This document shows positions 1 through 5,674 of a DNA stretch of 5,674 nt, piece after piece. Each line of letters starts with the position of its first letter. Position 1 is the stretch's first letter. The translations under genes and the position numbers were made by a program. A model generated the notes under the pieces. The model ran no database searches and had not been told where the DNA came from. It was given only the letters and a program-made list of their open reading frames with translations. Source of the DNA: JAWXCH01 sp034440595 (GTDB taxonomy: Bacteria > Planctomycetota > Planctomycetia > Pirellulales > JALHPA01); contig JAWXCH010000074.1 of assembly GCA_034440595.1 (NCBI GenBank), forward strand, positions 1-5,674. The letters run 5' to 3'.

Positions 1-72
1 CCCGGAGACACTTCGCCGCCAGACGGCACTTCACGGTCAAAAGATACCGATCCGCCCCCTGCGGCATCCTGA
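1..72 (+). CDS. possible C-terminal end of an upstream gene (partial)
   Basis: Frame 1 is open from the window edge to a TGA at 70-72 and would encode 23 residues rich in Pro, Asp, Ser and Thr. It begins PGDTSPPDGTS and ends DPPPAAS, which resembles the hydrophilic, disordered tail of many planctomycete proteins. The following gene starts 60 bases later on the same strand. The other two forward frames are also open here, so 72 bases cannot settle the question. No domain is visible and no function can be assigned. The choice of this frame rests only on its residue composition and on a stop at a sensible distance from the next gene. Confidence 0.3.
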   Translation, partial: PGDTSPPDGTSRSKDTDPPPAAS

Positions 73-132
73 GCAAACTGATGGTCAGGCAGACGGATCG
101 AACTGGCACCCATTTCCACAGCCAGACCCCGC

Positions 133-1122
133 ATGGAATTGCCAATGCCACTGATTCTTCGAAGTCCGCCGCGCACACTGATTCGCCTATTGGCAGTTGC
201 AGTGATTCTGCGTTGCGGCGACCGACCAACACGGGCCGAAGAACAGTTTCCACCGTCGCTGGTGCAGTTCACTCCCTACGGGCATAATCCGGTCTTCACC
301 GCTGACGGTCCCGAGCACTGGGACACCAAGATTCGCGAGCGCGGCTGGATTCTCAAAGAGGGTGACACCTGGCGGATGTGGTACACCGGTTACGACGGCA
401 CGCGCGAAGGGCAGAAGAAACTCGGTCTGGCGACCTCGCCCGACGGATTGAAATGGACGCGCGATCCGCGTAACCCAATCTACCAGGAGCACTGGGTCGA
501 AGATGTCCAGGTCATCAAACATGACAAGCTTTACTACATATTCGCCGAAGGACGGGACGATCAGGCACAGTTACTCACTTCGACCGACGGTGTGGTATGG
601 AAACGGATTGGACCCTTAGATGTCCGTCTGAAAAACGGCAAGCTGATCACTTCAGGGCCTTACGGCACTCCGGTGGCATACTTTGAGAATGGAGTCTGGA
701 ATCTGTTTTACGAACGTCGCGATGCGGGCATCTGGCTGGCCCGATCGACCGACATGAAGGTCTGGACCAACGTCGACGATCAACCGGTTCTCTCCCCCGG
801 TCCAGACCTATACGACCGCGACTATGTGGCGATGAATCAGGTCGTTAAGCACGCCGGTCGCTACTACGCTTACTATCACGGTGCCGCCACTCCGGAACCA
901 CAGTTGGATCAGGAGGGGAAGCGGCGTCCGGCGCTCTGGAGCACAGCCATTGCTGTCTCCGACGACCTGGTACACTGGAAGAAATACGCCAAAAACCCCC
1001 TCTTTCCTATCTCGGCGAACAAGTCCAGCGGGATTCTCATTCAGCTAGCAAACGAAAACCGCCTCTACACTATGCACGATCAGGTGAATGTTCATATTCA
1101 CCGCAAAGAACCGGCGCGGTAA
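133..1122 (+). CDS. secreted five-bladed beta-propeller glycosidase-like protein (GH43/GH32/GH130 fold)
   Basis: This 329-aa protein is probably an exported glycoside hydrolase or phosphorylase of the five-bladed propeller fold, acting on a poly- or oligosaccharide outside the cytoplasm. The N-terminus is a signal peptide: arginines up to R18, a hydrophobic core LLAVAVIL (19-26) and a likely cut after TRA (33-35). Five aromatic hairpin strands follow at regular spacing: WRMWYTGYDG (80-89), KLYYIFAEGRDD (132-143), VWNLFYERRD (188-197), RYYAYYHGAA (243-252) and RLYTMHDQ (310-317). The first four are each followed by a strand ending in a D-x-x-x-W turn, for example LATSPDGLKW (99-108), as is typical of these enzymes. 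Acidic residues in the expected inner-strand places include D64, E123/D124, E194 and D228/D230, but I cannot assign the catalytic set, so a non-catalytic binding protein is possible. Neither ATG 133 nor in-frame ATG 145 has a strong ribosome site; 145 has a weak GGAA at 135-138. The fold is well supported, while family and substrate are not. Confidence 0.8.
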   Translation: MELPMPLILRSPPRTLIRLLAVAVILRCGDRPTRAEEQFPPSLVQFTPYGHNPVFTADGPEHWDTKIRERGWILKEGDTWRMWYTGYDGTREGQKKLGLATSPDGLKWTRDPRNPIYQEHWVEDVQVIKHDKLYYIFAEGRDDQAQLLTSTDGVVWKRIGPLDVRLKNGKLITSGPYGTPVAYFENGVWNLFYERRDAGIWLARSTDMKVWTNVDDQPVLSPGPDLYDRDYVAMNQVVKHAGRYYAYYHGAATPEPQLDQEGKRRPALWSTAIAVSDDLVHWKKYAKNPLFPISANKSSGILIQLANENRLYTMHDQVNVHIHRKEPAR

Positions 1123-1322
1123 AGTTGCCAAGGACAATCGGCAACGAGTAACACGACGGCGTCTCAGTCGAAGTGCCCACGATCGCGATTCGGTCATACG
1201 GTTTGCATCAAGCGAGCGGATCGATTCAACAACGTCAGGGTGTCGAATGGAATCTACATTCTAGTCGAGCAGCGGGCCGAAGTAGGATAACAGCCGGCCA
1301 ATATGCCTCGACTTCGTACTCT

Positions 1323-1328
1323 AGGAGG
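1323..1328 (+). promoter_or_regulatory. Shine-Dalgarno AGGAGG that decides the start of the 1339 gene
   Basis: A perfect AGGAGG lies ten bases before ATG 1339. The same frame is open further upstream to an ATG at 1303, but translation from 1303 would run through this site, so 1339 is the better start. It is the strongest ribosome binding site in the window. A third ATG at 1329 touches the site and is in another frame; it is not a plausible start. Confidence 0.75.
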
Positions 1329-1338
1329 ATGGATCTCC

Positions 1339-1851
1339 ATGTCGCTCGACAGCAATTCGCAAACCTTACGACCAGTTCAATATCGAAGGTTTGAGCGTTG
1401 GTTTGGTGCCGCGGCCATTCTTGGCGGGAGCTTGCTGGCGGTGAACCGCTGGATGGAACCCAGTTCTGTGCTACTTCCGGTCACAACTGCCATCAGCGTT
1501 CCGTCGGACGAACAACACGGCGAAAATGTTATCGGGGTCTGGCGCGATTACTACGAAGGAACGCGGACCCTTACCGTCCGCGATGACGGCACCGCGACGA
1601 TGATCGTCGAGCTGGAAGGTTGGAAAGCCAAAATGTTCACCCCGCGACTGCAGATCGAGACCACCTGGACCATCAATGAAGGGCGATTCGATCGTACGAT
1701 TGTCGGTGGGAAACCGGCCGACAAAGTCAACTTCGTCAAAAACCGCGTCGGTGCCACGGCCAGCGACAAAATCGTCAACTTGTCCCCTAATCGTATGATC
1801 CTGGTCGATCAGGATGGCAGCACGCGGTATGACTGGAAACGGCTGAAATAA
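1339..1851 (+). CDS. membrane-anchored protein with a beta-rich lipocalin-like domain, function unknown
   Basis: From ATG 1339, placed after a perfect AGGAGG, this encodes 170 residues. A basic stretch YRRFERW (15-21) precedes a short hydrophobic segment FGAAAILGGSLLAV (22-35), which suggests an N-in signal anchor or uncleaved signal. After a linker (36-62) comes a beta-rich domain of about 105 residues. It starts GVWRDYYEGTRTLTVRDDGTA (66-86; a G-x-W entry strand and a DDGT turn) and continues with alternating strands to YDWKRL at the C-terminus. The G-x-W start and the strand-turn-strand pattern recall lipocalin-like domains in small planctomycete hypothetical proteins, which is a family resemblance and not a proven homology. 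It has no cysteine and no catalytic motif I recognise. The gene stands alone, with gaps of over 200 bases on both sides, so context gives no hint of its role. That it is a real gene is fairly sure; its function is unknown. Confidence 0.75.
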   Translation: MSLDSNSQTLRPVQYRRFERWFGAAAILGGSLLAVNRWMEPSSVLLPVTTAISVPSDEQHGENVIGVWRDYYEGTRTLTVRDDGTATMIVELEGWKAKMFTPRLQIETTWTINEGRFDRTIVGGKPADKVNFVKNRVGATASDKIVNLSPNRMILVDQDGSTRYDWKRLK

Positions 1852-1860
1852 GGCCCGGCT

Positions 1861-1882
1861 GCAAGTTGGTGATCACAACTGC
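1861..1882 (+). terminator. hairpin after the 1339-1851 gene, possible weak terminator
   Basis: AGTTG (1864-1868) pairs with CAACT (1876-1880), with T-A closing a GATC loop inside and GC/GC pairs outside. The stem carries a bulged G at 1869 and a bulged A at 1863. It begins ten bases after the TAA of the preceding gene, which is the right place for a terminator. It is followed by GCGGGGGG rather than a T tract, so it is not a classical intrinsic terminator. It could be a 3'-end stabilising hairpin or a chance palindrome. Confidence 0.25.
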
Positions 1883-1979
1883 GGGGGGTCTCGTCCGACC
1901 TGACTCAAGGCCAATTTCTCATAAGTTCATTGTCTTTAGGGGGTTGCATCACCGAGTGCGACTCAAGGCGGCAGCCTAA

Positions 1980-2204
1980 CTGCTTAGTTGCCCCAGTATC
2001 GCCAGAAAAGACCGGCGTCTCCCACTTCGGATCTGGCAATTCGCCACGTGGTTTCTCAGCTTAGAAGCGGCGTCGCGCTGGTTTTCCGGCGGTTGGCACC
2101 CTATCATCAAAGGCAAGAGAATCTACTTTGCCGCGCTGGAAATCGATGCGATTCGCCGGCACCGGGTCATCCAGATTAGCCCCGCGCCTCACCACCTGCG
2201 GTAA
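1980..2204 (+). pseudogene. possible gene relic: start-less 74-codon open frame
   Basis: This frame is open from just after a TAA at 1977-1979 to a TAA at 2202-2204 and holds no ATG, GTG or TTG, so it cannot be an intact gene in the usual sense. The second half reads like ordinary protein: WFSGGWHPIIKG, then KRIYFAALEIDAIRRHRVIQ, then a short tail ending PHHLR. Aromatic, hydrophobic and charged residues are mixed, and codons are mostly G/C-ended like the neighbours. It may be the C-terminal remnant of a decayed gene, but I do not recognise a family. An overlapping frame with an ATG at 1988 (63 codons) looks less protein-like. Chance remains a real possibility at this length. Confidence 0.2.
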
Positions 2205-2268
2205 ATCGCAGTTGGTCCCACCACGATCCACACAACTAGAACGCTACAACTTTTGAAGGTACACCTTA

Positions 2269-3549
2269 ATGACTGATCGCTATTTTCGACCCTGGTTAAT
2301 CCTCCCTGCAACACTTGTCCTGGCGAGTTTTTCAAGCATGGCCAGGGCCGATATTTTGGTCGGTACGTTCAACGGCAGCGGTGTCGTGCGGTATACCGAA
2401 CACGATATTGGCACCCAAACGTCCTATGGACAGGTCACCTCGGGAAGTGGTGGACTGAATGGCACAACCGGTGTCGCCGTGGGACCGGATGGAAACATCT
2501 ATGTTGCCAGCCGCAACACAGGGCAGATCCTGCGGTATGAAGGCTCCACCGGTCAGTTCTTGAATGTGTTTGCCACGATGGCGAACAATCCAAATCCGGC
2601 GCCTCCACCAACGTCCATTCCTGCCTCCCCCGTGCATGTGGCCTTTGGGCCGGACGGATTCTTGTATGTGGGGGACTCCGCTGCGGGTGCCGGAGGAACC
2701 GCGGTCGAACGATACCGTGTGGATGGTGCCACCGGCACACTCATTGACGAACTGGCATTGAACCTCAACTTTGTTGGCGGATTTACATTTGCGGCCAATG
2801 GCGACTTGCTAGTCAGCGATTTCTTCGGGCCAGGAACTGGTAATGCGTCAGTGGTCCGTCTCAGCAAGACCGGTATGAATGTGAACGGATCCACCGAGTT
2901 TGCCTCACCAACAACCTTCGTAGCAGCGATGACCAGTCCCATGCAGACGCCGGGGGGGATGCTGATCGTCAACAATCAACTGTGGGTCAGCGACCTGTAT
3001 GGTAACAGCATCGTGCGATATAGCGCCGCCGATGGAACCTATCTGGCAAGCGATATTGTCATTCCGCCGGAACTGGTAAACGACGTCAGTAATTTTCCGC
3101 AGCAGATGATTTTTGACCGCACGGGCGAACACGTGCTGCTGGCTGTGTTAGGCCAGGGTAACGATTTGGAAGGTAAAGTTCTGCGGTACAACCTCGACGG
3201 CACACCGGCGGATAACTTTATCTATGCGACTGGCCTGCCGGCTGCGTCGAGTCTGGCAATTATCGGTGATTTTCTGGAAGGGGATTTCAGTGGCGACGGT
3301 TTTGTCGGGCAGGATGATTTGAATTTGATTCTCGGCAATTGGGGTGCAGAAGTTGCCGGAGGAAATGCACTATTGGGCGACGGAAATGGCGACGGCTTCG
3401 TCGGTCAGGACGACCTCAACATGGTGCTTGGCGATTGGGGGCAAGGTGATGCTCCTGTACCAATTCCAGAGCCGGCGACAGTGGTCCTGATGGGTCTGGC
3501 CGGTGTTGGTCTTGTTGCACTACGGTTGCGATCGCGCCGCGCAATGTAG
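2269..3549 (+). CDS. secreted beta-propeller (NHL/SMP-30-like) protein with dockerin-type repeats and PEP-CTERM anchor
   Basis: This 426-aa exported protein is probably held at the cell surface or released into the matrix. It begins with a signal peptide (basic start, hydrophobic LILPATLVLASF, likely cut after ARA at about residue 27). A six-blade propeller follows, with repeats such as GVAVGPDGNIYVAS (68-81), HVAFGPDGFLYVGD (123-136), GFTFAANGDLLVSD (171-184), GGMLIVNNQLWVSD (229-242) and QMIFDRTGEHVLLA (279-292), as in NHL or SMP-30-like proteins. Residues 339-391 carry two EF-hand-like loops of the dockerin I kind. The end is a PEP-CTERM signal: PEP at 400-402, hydrophobic 405-418, then arginines. 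In known systems this tail is cut by an exosortase (EpsH/XrtA type). No exosortase is in the window. The start has GAAGG nine bases upstream. No enzyme motif is visible; a structural or ligand-binding role is inferred. Confidence 0.9.
   Translation: MTDRYFRPWLILPATLVLASFSSMARADILVGTFNGSGVVRYTEHDIGTQTSYGQVTSGSGGLNGTTGVAVGPDGNIYVASRNTGQILRYEGSTGQFLNVFATMANNPNPAPPPTSIPASPVHVAFGPDGFLYVGDSAAGAGGTAVERYRVDGATGTLIDELALNLNFVGGFTFAANGDLLVSDFFGPGTGNASVVRLSKTGMNVNGSTEFASPTTFVAAMTSPMQTPGGMLIVNNQLWVSDLYGNSIVRYSAADGTYLASDIVIPPELVNDVSNFPQQMIFDRTGEHVLLAVLGQGNDLEGKVLRYNLDGTPADNFIYATGLPAASSLAIIGDFLEGDFSGDGFVGQDDLNLILGNWGAEVAGGNALLGDGNGDGFVGQDDLNMVLGDWGQGDAPVPIPEPATVVLMGLAGVGLVALRLRSRRAM
3283..3441 (+). repeat. 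two dockerin-type calcium-loop repeats within the PEP-CTERM protein
   Basis: Repeat 1 covers 3283-3345 (residues 339-359) and repeat 2 covers 3379-3441 (371-391), 32 residues apart. Each has the calcium loop D-x-(S/N)-x-D-G-F-V-G-Q-D-D, with ligands D339, S341, D343, D350 and D371, N373, D375, D382. Each is followed by a helix with leucine and a closing GNWG or GDWG. This matches the dockerin I pattern of paired F-hand motifs. At DNA level the shared FVGQDDLN is spelled with mostly different synonymous codons. Confidence 0.85.
3466..3546 (+). other. PEP-CTERM sorting signal (coding segment)
   Basis: The last 27 codons give IPEPATVVLMGLAGVGLVAL overlapping a final basic run RLRSRR, the standard three-part PEP-CTERM layout: Pro-Glu-Pro motif, transmembrane helix, Arg cluster. 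This marks the protein for exosortase processing, so an exosortase gene should exist elsewhere in the genome. Confidence 0.9.
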
Positions 3550-3624
3550 GACTCGAGCGGGCATCAGTCACTGCTGTATACGCGCAGCCTAAAGGCGAAT
3601 CACCCTGCTCTCTGTGACGGCAGT

Positions 3625-4677
3625 ATGAATTTTGTTAGGTTGGAAAGCATGCCGTTTGGACCCGACCCGTACCGTACGTCGCAACGTGGCTTCACCTTAG
3701 TGGAGTTACTGGTCGTGGTTGCCATTATTGGGATCCTCGTGGCGATTCTTCTGCCGGCAATCCAGGCTTCGCGCGAGGCAGCACGTCGGACCAGTTGCAT
3801 CAATAACCTGCGGCAAATCGCGCTGGCGACTAATAGCTACGTCTCTGCGCGAGGTTACTACCCACCTGGTTCAGAGTCTAAGGCCAACCCGGCCAATGCG
3901 AATATGTCTTGGACGTTCTATCGTTGGAGCGTGCTGGCACACCTCACACCCTACTTGGAGGAACAGACGGCCCGCGATTCACTCGATTTTAGCAAGCCAC
4001 TCTATGCCGCAGACGCGCAGGATATTGTGACGCCGGAAAATGCCGACGGAGTTTCGCGCCGAATTGCCACGTTCCTCTGCCCAAGCGATCATCAGCAGGC
4101 TGTCGACAACCGATTTGGCCCAACCAACTACGCGGGCTGCACCGGTAGTGGCACCAACGGTGGTTCGCCAAACAACACCGACGGCATTTTTTACGTCAAT
4201 TCGCGAGTCAAGGTTGCGCAAGTTCCAGATGGCCAAAGCCATACAATGCTGTTCGCCGAAAGCCTGCTTGGTAATCCGCCGGGGACGCAAAGCATGCGCG
4301 ACCCGCGCGTCGACTACAAATTCGTTATCGCGGGCGTGCCGCTGACCGACAACTTGTGCAGCTTCACTACCATTTGGAATGAGCGTAATGGCCGCGGTTT
4401 TTCCTGGGCCAATGGCGAGTACCGGTGCGCCATCTATAACCATTACTATCCCCCGAATCACTCGCTGCCCGATTGCATGGGAGTCGTCATCGCTGGGACA
4501 CCGGCGATTCGCTATACACCGTACGGATGGCGCACGGCACGTAGCAATCACAGCGGCGGGGTGAACACCGTGCAGGCGGATAGTTCGATCCGCTTCGTGC
4601 GTGATGAAGTGAATATGGAAGTTTGGCGTGCCGCTTCTACGCGAGACGGCAACGAGACAATCAGTGCGTTAGAATAA
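3625..4677 (+). CDS. DUF1559 domain protein with type IV pilin-like N-terminal methylation motif
   Basis: This 350-aa pseudopilin-like envelope protein belongs to a planctomycete-expanded family. Residues 21-25 read RGFTL: a prepilin peptidase would cut after G22, leaving a methylated F23 with E27 at the conserved +5 place. The hydrophobic helix VELLVVVAIIGILVAILLP (26-44) follows, then the classic DUF1559 entry AIQASREAARRTSCINNLRQ (45-64). Family landmarks continue: FLCPSDH (150-156), NYAGC (168-172), NTDGIFY (184-190), a DGQSHTMLFAE segment (202-212) and NHSGGVN (308-314) near the end. The usual final H-x9-DG motif is altered here to H309-x9-D319-S320. Length is normal. The start may be ATG 3625 or in-frame 3649; neither has a strong ribosome site, and both keep the pilin motif. 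The PEP-CTERM gene lies 75 bases upstream and the HMA gene 69 downstream. The family's role is not settled; a secretion-associated pseudopilin is the common inference. Confidence 0.93.
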   Translation: MNFVRLESMPFGPDPYRTSQRGFTLVELLVVVAIIGILVAILLPAIQASREAARRTSCINNLRQIALATNSYVSARGYYPPGSESKANPANANMSWTFYRWSVLAHLTPYLEEQTARDSLDFSKPLYAADAQDIVTPENADGVSRRIATFLCPSDHQQAVDNRFGPTNYAGCTGSGTNGGSPNNTDGIFYVNSRVKVAQVPDGQSHTMLFAESLLGNPPGTQSMRDPRVDYKFVIAGVPLTDNLCSFTTIWNERNGRGFSWANGEYRCAIYNHYYPPNHSLPDCMGVVIAGTPAIRYTPYGWRTARSNHSGGVNTVQADSSIRFVRDEVNMEVWRAASTRDGNETISALE

Positions 4678-4737
4678 CTCACCGCACTGGTAGCCCAGAA
4701 ATGTTTGCGAAAACGATGCTGCGTTGTTTGTATTAAC

Positions 4738-4741
4738 GAGG
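4738..4741 (+). promoter_or_regulatory. Shine-Dalgarno GAGG that decides the start of the HMA gene
   Basis: GAGG ends five bases before ATG 4747 and only two before ATG 4744. The open frame also extends to ATG 4705, but that start would place a polar, Cys-containing run before the membrane segment and has no ribosome site. ATG 4747 therefore fits best and gives a normal short basic N-terminus. Confidence 0.6.
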
Positions 4742-4746
4742 TCATG

Positions 4747-5103
4747 ATGTCGAACGTGCAAAAGCCAAAGTTGTTCATTCTCAGTCTGGTGCTGACAACT
4801 CTGCTGGTGGGAGGTGCCATCGCATTTGTGGAGATCTCGCGGCAGCCGCAAGAGCGCGTCTTGCATGTGAAGGGCATGGTCTGTAATAGTTGCGCCGAGG
4901 ATATCCAAGAAGAGCTGGCGGCACTGCCCGGGGTCAAGGAAGTGACCGTTTCACAGAAAGAAGGGACGGTACGGATGATTATCGATGGGTGGTCACCACC
5001 GAGTGACGACGCAATCGGCAGTGCCATCAAAGAGGCCGGGTATGAACTGGCTGGTGAGCATGACGCGTCGGTCGATACAAAGGGAGCGACGTTACAACAA
5101 TAG
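4747..5103 (+). CDS. membrane-tethered heavy-metal-associated (HMA) domain protein
   Basis: From ATG 4747 this encodes 118 residues. A short basic start (K6, K8) leads into one hydrophobic segment LFILSLVLTTLLVGGAIAFV (9-28), after which an HMA domain runs from about residue 36 to 101. The metal motif G-M-x-C-x-x-C is intact as GMVCNSC (43-49), and the rest fits the ferredoxin-like fold: helix AEDIQEELAALPGV, strand KEVTVSQKEGTVRMII, second helix AIGSAIKEAGYEL. HMA domains bind Cu(I), Zn, Cd or Hg through the two cysteines. By the positive-inside rule the domain should face outside the cytoplasm, as in MerP of mercury resistance, although here the segment looks more like an anchor than a cleaved signal. 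No P-type ATPase, MerT, MerR or other metal gene is present, so metal and partner are unknown. The gene follows the DUF1559 gene by 69 bases and converges with the next gene. Confidence 0.88.
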   Translation: MSNVQKPKLFILSLVLTTLLVGGAIAFVEISRQPQERVLHVKGMVCNSCAEDIQEELAALPGVKEVTVSQKEGTVRMIIDGWSPPSDDAIGSAIKEAGYELAGEHDASVDTKGATLQQ

Positions 5104-5121
5104 AATCGTGGTGTTCGTTCA

Positions 5122-5655
5122 TCAAGCCGTTTTCTGTTCTTGCTCTTCAGATTGAAACCATCGCTCGGGAAATATCCAGCTTGAATTGCTGCCGACGACG
5201 TAGGCAAATGCGCAGAGCATTGCGGCTACGAACACCGTAAATACCACCCCTTCCAATTCGCTGGATATCCTGTGCATGGACTCAGGATGATCCGGTGGTT
5301 TGCCCAGCCCAAGCGCGAATACAAGAATCTGCGCGCCGATCCCAATTATGAAAAGTGGAATGGGAAAGAGCTGAAAACAAGCGACAATAATACCTCCGGT
5401 TATTAATCGATGTGCTAGTCGCGGTCGCCGATAGCAGAGAAACCAGCCTACGCAAAGTATGCAGAACATTGTCGTGAACATCGCCACGCGGCCATGCTCC
5501 TCGGTTAGTATCCAACCGAGGCTGATTGGTAATGGTAAATTCACCGCCACGATCACCAGCCAGAGAATCATCACCGGCAAAGAAAAACGCGGAACGACCA
5601 AACCGGCCGACGATGCGACGTGTGGTGATTGATAGGGATTGTGGTCATCGTTCAT
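5122..5655 (-). CDS. multi-pass membrane protein with N-terminal NPYQSP motif, function unknown
   Basis: This 177-aa minus-strand gene encodes an integral membrane protein. A soluble N-terminus carries NPYQSP (6-11), a short motif seen at the start of many planctomycete membrane proteins. Hydrophobic segments lie at about 27-50, 57-75, 85-117 (long enough for two passes with a Pro/Gly break) and 137-155, giving four or five helices. An arginine-rich loop RRPRLAHR (76-83) marks a cytoplasmic face. The C-terminal tail is short and acidic (SEEQEQ). No transport or enzyme signature is visible. The start is supported by AGGTG five bases upstream. The gene ends 18 bases from the stop of the convergent HMA gene, with no obvious terminator between them. 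It is a real gene on hydrophobic pattern, ribosome site and motif; its function is unknown. Confidence 0.85.
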   Translation of the reverse strand: MNDDHNPYQSPHVASSAGLVVPRFSLPVMILWLVIVAVNLPLPISLGWILTEEHGRVAMFTTMFCILCVGWFLCYRRPRLAHRLITGGIIVACFQLFPIPLFIIGIGAQILVFALGLGKPPDHPESMHRISSELEGVVFTVFVAAMLCAFAYVVGSNSSWIFPERWFQSEEQEQKTA

Positions 5656-5660
5656 TGCCG

Positions 5661-5665
5661 CACCT
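5661..5665 (-). promoter_or_regulatory. Shine-Dalgarno AGGTG for the minus-strand membrane protein
   Basis: On the minus strand AGGTG lies five bases before the ATG at 5655-5653, a normal spacing that supports this start. The window ends nine bases further on, so the promoter is not visible. Confidence 0.6.
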
Positions 5666-5674
5666 GCCCTGAAA

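Larger units (their letters stand above)
1852..2268. other. 417-base gap between genes
   Basis: This gap contains a hairpin at 1861-1882 just after the preceding stop, two copies of the 10-mer GACTCAAGGC (1902-1911 and 1960-1969), and a start-less open frame at 1980-2204 that may be a gene relic. I see no convincing -35/-10 pair. Its last bases hold a GAAGG ribosome site (2255-2259) nine bases before the next gene. The promoter of the PEP-CTERM gene at 2269 probably lies in this gap, but I cannot place it. Confidence 0.5.

Noticed and set aside
81..287. 68-codon plus-strand open frame overlapping the start of the propeller gene
   Set aside because: It is a shadow in another frame; its product is Thr/Ser/His-rich without structure, and the overlapping frame has a clear signal peptide.
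1173..1394. 73-codon plus-strand open frame between the propeller gene and the 1339 gene
   Set aside because: It overlaps the AGGAGG and first codons of the 1339 gene, has no ribosome site, and has a featureless Ser/Arg/Gln-rich product. I regard 1123-1338 as non-coding.
1902..1969. Two copies of GACTCAAGGC 58 bases apart
   Set aside because: A single 10-mer pair with different flanks and no third copy is too weak to call an operator, attachment site or repeat family.
2553..2975. 140-codon minus-strand open frame inside the PEP-CTERM gene
   Set aside because: It is antisense to regular propeller repeats, and its Pro/Ala/Ser content is what the reverse complement of Gly/Asp-rich codons gives.
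3564..3624. Short inverted matches (GTCAC/GTGAC and ACTGC/GCAGT) between the PEP-CTERM and DUF1559 genes
   Set aside because: The pairs are in an order that cannot form one continuous stem and there is no T tract, so no terminator or riboswitch is called.
3979..4551. 190-codon open frame on the minus strand inside the DUF1559 gene
   Set aside because: It lies wholly antisense to a gene with clear family motifs, and its product shows no domain or hydrophobic pattern of its own.
4548..5207. 219-codon minus-strand open frame across the end of the DUF1559 gene, the HMA gene and part of the convergent membrane gene
   Set aside because: It overlaps three well-supported genes. The HMA metal motif and the membrane segment are on the plus strand, and the antisense product is low-complexity Ser/Thr-rich.

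Overview
The window looks like a chromosomal stretch from a planctomycete (phylum Planctomycetota, perhaps a Pirellulales-type lineage; the order is a guess). Four things point there. One protein has a pseudopilin-type N-terminus followed by a DUF1559 body, a family hugely expanded in this phylum. A secreted beta-propeller protein ends in two dockerin-like calcium loops and a PEP-CTERM anchor. A small membrane protein begins with an N-terminal NPYQSP motif. Gene density is loose, with poorly conserved ribosome binding sites. GC content is moderate, and I see no rRNA, tRNA, CRISPR array or insertion sequence.

Layout: bases 1-72 may be the last 23 codons of an upstream gene. Bases 133-1122 (+) encode a secreted five-bladed beta-propeller protein of the GH43/GH32/GH130 glycosidase type. 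A 216-base gap with no convincing gene follows. Bases 1339-1851 (+) encode a 170-aa membrane-anchored protein with a beta-rich, lipocalin-like outer domain. Bases 1852-2268 are a 417-base gap holding a hairpin just after the previous gene and a start-less 74-codon open frame that may be a gene relic. Bases 2269-3549 (+) encode the beta-propeller/dockerin/PEP-CTERM protein. Bases 3625-4677 (+) encode the DUF1559 pseudopilin-like protein. Bases 4747-5103 (+) encode a membrane-tethered heavy-metal-associated (HMA) domain protein. Bases 5122-5655 (-) encode a multi-pass membrane protein, convergent with the HMA gene.

Nearly every gene product is predicted to leave the cytoplasm or sit in the membrane, so the theme is cell envelope and exported functions. 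The three genes at 2269-5103 share a strand with gaps of 75 and 69 bases and could be co-transcribed, but nothing in their functions ties them together. I see no clear phage, defence or biosynthetic system. The less ordinary points are the tethered HMA domain with no transporter beside it, the altered C-terminal motif of the DUF1559 protein, the dockerin loops whose protein sequence is conserved while the codons differ, and the possible gene relic at 1980-2204.
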